Positions 60,943 through 64,000 of a DNA stretch of 64,000 bases are shown in pieces (within the stretch, counting starts at the first letter, position 1; each line of letters begins with the position of its first letter). Source of the DNA: Rikenellaceae bacterium (lineage in GTDB: Bacteria > Bacteroidota > Bacteroidia > Bacteroidales > Rikenellaceae); contig SUZV01000009.1 of the NCBI GenBank assembly GCA_015059715.1, positions 42,922 through 106,921 on the forward strand, given 5' to 3'. A model generated the notes under the pieces. It was not told where the DNA came from. It did not search any database and saw only the letters and a program-made list of their open reading frames with translations. A program made the translations under genes and the position numbers.

Positions 60943-63867
60943 TTATTCTGTTAATTTAAGAGGTTCAATAACTATTCGTTTATTCTCGTCGATACGAATA
61001 ACCGTAAATTTACGATTATTCTTGGTTACAATAATTTCTGTATAAGTCTTTGCTTCAAGCAGATTCTTGAATATTTGCAACTCAATAAAACGTCCTCGCA
61101 AATCATTAATAGAAGGACTATAACCTTGGTGTATATAACGCAACATCTCGAATAAATCCAAACTCACTGTCAATTGAATGAATTTATCGGTCTTATGACG
61201 GAATATGAGGCTATCACTCTCGTATTCGATGTATTTAGTAAGGTGATCTGTCTTATTTACAAATAACTCAAATTCATTTAATGAGAATCTTCTATAGCTT
61301 TTTGATATTGGGTCAGCAATATTGGAGCTAGACAACAACAGATAGCCATCTACAAGTTGTTTGTTGGCACATCCCTCACTTGCAGAGATAGCTACAGCTA
61401 ATTCCTGCATAGTTTCTTCAAGGTTGCTTTCGTTTCTCAGTTTCTCTTCAAACTCGCTAGCAAAACGATATGGTAATCTACGCTTAAACTCAAACATGCC
61501 TTCGAAATACTGGTGACGGATATAAGATTTATGACGAGTAGTCACCTGCATTCTAATATCTTCTCCCTTTATTTCATAAGCAGGGATAATCACGTTCGCC
61601 TCATTGAAATCTTTGAGGAGTGAACGTTTTCTATCACTGAAAATAAGGTATGATTCAGGCTTTTTTGTGGTATAATATAAGTCTCTATCAAACGCAGGGA
61701 GTGCAACACCAGCAACATCCGTTTCTCTAAGCATCTTAATCAATCTATCAGAAGACTCAAGAGATGGCAGATTAAAAGACTCTTTTGCTGGCCATATTTC
61801 TGGTGCAGTAAGATTGAAATAATAATACTGCCATAAGAATTCAGATATGTTTTCTGACTGTACGTACTCAACCAAATGCTTTACTTCATTACAAGAGTAA
61901 TCTCTTGTGAGCATCCAAGCGATCATAGAACGTAAGTCTCTCATTGTTATATGAAGCTCACGCTTGTATATGATTGTACGAACCAACCATTCTAATCGAT
62001 TGATTACTTCTTCTCCGGCACTAGAATCCTGGAATGTATCTACATTATATTTAATGAAACATCTGTCTGCAATCGGACATCCTTCACACATAGTCCATAA
62101 TTCAGGTCTAGTCAATTTCTTGACTTGCTGAGCTAACAAACTCGGACTATTGCTTTCTCCTCTAGCTGTAACAGAACGAAGATTGAGATTGATAACGAGC
62201 AATCCAGGCATCACTTCTGTATGTCCTTCCTTGTAGAAGTACTCCTCGATATTATTTTGCAGTTTACGCAACTCAGGTCGTGTTGTTAAGAAGTCAACCA
62301 AACGACCTTCATTGATTGCTATTACACGGCCTTCGTTTGCATTATTGTAATTATCAAGACCGAAAAATGGCCTAAGGAAGTCTGTTAATACATCATCGTT
62401 AGCCTTTTCATCCTCATCTTGAGAACCATCGTAATTAGTTTGAAACTTAACACCTGAAATATCAAAAGAAGAACCATTGTTTGACTCAAATGTAACCTTA
62501 TTCTCCCCAATGTTTTCGATACGATGAATAAAGGCTGTCTTACCATCACCCGCATTACCTGTTATGATAATAAGCTTGTATTTGAGTTGTCTGATATCCG
62601 AAAGAAGTTCCTTGTCTAATTTCGTTTCAGTATAAGTCAATAAGTCGAATACGTGAGAATGAGAGCCAGCACGAGTACCTCTGTTACCATGACGGCTTTG
62701 GCTATATAGAGAATTAATATAATCAACAGGATTATCAGTATTGTTTGCGTCAACAATGATAATCTTTGTTGTATCCTTCAAAATTCCATCAACTCCAATT
62801 CCCTCAAGAGCAGTCATCATTTCCTTAGCTGTTCCGAAACGCTTGGTCTTATCTGTAATGATGGACTTCATCACAAATTCAGCAAACTCATCCGTTAACT
62901 TTTCATTATATTGCTGAATGGGCGTAGGCTTCTTATGAATGTTTGGACATAGCTGAGAACCAGGCCAAGGATAGGCATGGGTCAATAATTGGTATAGTGT
63001 TATACCCAACGCAAATGTATCGGCAGAACAATCCCAGTCAATCTTATTTCCTGAAATAACCAAATCAGGTGCCATATATGGTAATGTGCCTCCAAATGAA
63101 TGGTCATCGGTAGTAGTTGATATATTGAAGTCAATGAGCTTGTACAACTGGCGTTTATGCCACACAATGTTGCTTGGCTTAATATCTCTGTGATATACAG
63201 GCGGATTCTTTTCTTGCATATATACTAGCGCACTCAATATTTGAGTTGCCATTTTGTATATCTCATCTATTGGCAAACGCAAATCTCCACTTATGTAATT
63301 GTGCAAATTGTCTCCTTCAAGTAACTCCATCAATGTATAGAATAAGCCACCAGGCATAGTTCTATCATTATGTTTGAACTCGACAATATTTGGATGAGAC
63401 AATTCTTTTAGCGCATTGAACTCATTTAAAGCATTATCTATGGAAGCATCCTTTTCAAAGATTTTGATAGCAAGATACTGCTTCTGCATATCATGCCAAA
63501 CTTTGAAGACACGACCAAATCCGCCTCGACCCAAAATATCATGAAGTGTCATACTAGGAGACACCTTCATACCTGGCTTCATATCCTTGAGATATAGAGT
63601 CTGTTCAGAATCAGATGTACTTGTTAAATGAGAAATTGTTGGTGACGCCACTTGTTCTTTCTCTAGTTCTGAGGTTATGAAATTTATAACATCATCGATA
63701 GAGGTCCATCGTTGGTCCAAATCTCCAACAATAGTCTTTTTTACAACTTCGTCCATCCACTTAGGCAAGTCCTTCGAGACCTTGCATGGCAATAGGTCCT
63801 CTGGGAGTTTTCCGCTCATACCTAGAGTGAATGTCATGGCACTATCAAATGGCAACTTACCAGTCAT
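60943..63867 (-). CDS. Ser/Thr kinase fused to a DptF-like P-loop ATPase
   Basis: A 974-residue fusion heading the island operon. Residues 1-65 ('MTGKLPFDSAMTFTLGMSGK' ... 'DQRWTSIDDVINFI') look like the end of a kinase C-lobe. Residues 105-355 are a full kinase: 'GRGGFGRVFKV' 113-123, 'LAIKIF' with Lys135, 'YHRDIKPSNIVW' 225-236, 'LIDFNI' with DFN for DFG, and 'MAPDL' for APE. From about 370 follows a P-loop domain: Walker A 'GNAGDGKTAF' at 437-446 and a Cys cluster 'CEGCPIADRCFIKYN' at 594-608, as in DptF. Nine kinase-like codons (KYPIIYYEL) precede the ATG before an in-frame TGA, so the 5' end looks truncated. Confidence 0.8.
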   Translation of the reverse strand: MTGKLPFDSAMTFTLGMSGKLPEDLLPCKVSKDLPKWMDEVVKKTIVGDLDQRWTSIDDVINFITSELEKEQVASPTISHLTSTSDSEQTLYLKDMKPGMKVSPSMTLHDILGRGGFGRVFKVWHDMQKQYLAIKIFEKDASIDNALNEFNALKELSHPNIVEFKHNDRTMPGGLFYTLMELLEGDNLHNYISGDLRLPIDEIYKMATQILSALVYMQEKNPPVYHRDIKPSNIVWHKRQLYKLIDFNISTTTDDHSFGGTLPYMAPDLVISGNKIDWDCSADTFALGITLYQLLTHAYPWPGSQLCPNIHKKPTPIQQYNEKLTDEFAEFVMKSIITDKTKRFGTAKEMMTALEGIGVDGILKDTTKIIIVDANNTDNPVDYINSLYSQSRHGNRGTRAGSHSHVFDLLTYTETKLDKELLSDIRQLKYKLIIITGNAGDGKTAFIHRIENIGENKVTFESNNGSSFDISGVKFQTNYDGSQDEDEKANDDVLTDFLRPFFGLDNYNNANEGRVIAINEGRLVDFLTTRPELRKLQNNIEEYFYKEGHTEVMPGLLVINLNLRSVTARGESNSPSLLAQQVKKLTRPELWTMCEGCPIADRCFIKYNVDTFQDSSAGEEVINRLEWLVRTIIYKRELHITMRDLRSMIAWMLTRDYSCNEVKHLVEYVQSENISEFLWQYYYFNLTAPEIWPAKESFNLPSLESSDRLIKMLRETDVAGVALPAFDRDLYYTTKKPESYLIFSDRKRSLLKDFNEANVIIPAYEIKGEDIRMQVTTRHKSYIRHQYFEGMFEFKRRLPYRFASEFEEKLRNESNLEETMQELAVAISASEGCANKQLVDGYLLLSSSNIADPISKSYRRFSLNEFELFVNKTDHLTKYIEYESDSLIFRHKTDKFIQLTVSLDLFEMLRYIHQGYSPSINDLRGRFIELQIFKNLLEAKTYTEIIVTKNNRKFTVIRIDENKRIVIEPLKLTE

Positions 63868-64000
63868 TAACTCATAGTAAATTATAGGGTATTTTCACCC
63901 ATTTTCTAAGATTTGCTAATGATATGCAAAACATTGTGTTTTAGCGTATTCTGGCAAATTTTCTTTTCTTGCGATTTGCAAAATTTGCCGATAATATCTA
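63868..64000. other. Upstream edge of the island operon, rearrangement candidate
   Basis: No promoter consensus or gene start is clear. Codons 63868-63894 (minus) continue the kinase pattern without a start codon, up to TGA at 63895-63897. A perfect 10-bp inverted repeat, GGCAAATTTT (63953-63962) and AAAATTTGCC (63980-63989), lies beyond. The rest is AT-rich. Confidence 0.5.

Noticed and set aside
53234..63867. Complete Dnd phosphorothioate system
   Set aside because: Only Dpt-like proteins are visible; no dndBCDE gene lies in the window, so the name is not used as a call.
51559..64000. Second attachment site of the island
   Set aside because: I found no direct repeat of the tRNA 3' end inside the window; the right border is probably beyond it.

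Overview
The window reads as the chromosome of a gut-type member of the Bacteroidales, most like Alistipes or another Rikenellaceae; the genus is an inference. Support comes from repeated -33/-7 promoters of the TTTG-N19-TAnnTTTG type, many SPII lipoproteins with internal repeats, a BspA-type leucine-rich-repeat/M64 protein, a clostripain-type C11 peptidase, a RND pump operon ending in a PG0541-type gene, and starts that rarely carry a strong Shine-Dalgarno sequence.

Region by region. 1-4 kb: a cut-off FN3-like surface lipoprotein and a GH13 amylase-type lipoprotein. 4-7.5 kb: hotdog thioesterase, Sua5/TsaC and thymidine kinase in one tight run, a cluster of palindromic repeats, and MurA carrying Asp in place of the fosfomycin-target Cys. 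7.7-13 kb: AraC regulator, uracil-DNA glycosylase, alkaline phosphatase, MntP, GH53 galactanase, endonuclease IV. 13-16.3 kb: a DUF3078 barrel protein, an S41 protease and a small membrane protein. 16.3-23 kb: TetR-TolC-MFP-RND-PG0541 efflux operon with a palindromic operator candidate. 23-26.3 kb: LysM/L,D-transpeptidase lipoprotein and glycogen branching enzyme. 26.6-30.3 kb: two paralogous peptide/proton symporters with near-identical leaders. 30.4-34 kb: dUTPase, cyclophilin plus DAHP synthase/chorismate mutase, C11 peptidase. 34-39.8 kb: two related FN3-like lipoproteins, then a 48-residue peptide gene followed by a probable starch-binding lipoprotein. 40-46.3 kb: an ABC exporter, a patatin-like lipase, and a fimbrillin/LRR/M64 lipoprotein that is again preceded by a small peptide gene of the same family. 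46.5-51.1 kb: a membrane protein, then a TPP-riboswitch thiamin operon (thiD, thiE, a thiC stump, thi4, a second thiE/tenI-like gene) and proC.

At 51.48 kb a tRNA-Gly(GCC) is followed by a tyrosine recombinase, and base composition then becomes clearly more AT-rich to the end of the window. The island carries a minus-strand operon with almost no spacing: Ser/Thr kinase fused to a DptF-like P-loop ATPase, a ~520-residue middle protein, a 1,818-residue HerA/DptH-like ATPase, and a PP2C phosphatase. This kinase/ATPase/HerA/phosphatase set is the best candidate for an undescribed or poorly described defence system. It resembles the DptFGH restriction module and the kinase-ATPase end of the methylation-associated defence system, but has its own phosphatase. 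Its kinase gene opens with only the C-terminal piece of an extra kinase domain, next to a perfect 10-bp inverted repeat, suggesting a rearrangement at the window edge.

Two repeat families also stand out. One is a ~125-bp palindrome whose arms co-vary between copies. The other is a set of terminator hairpins sharing a GGGTGAC stem behind unrelated genes.
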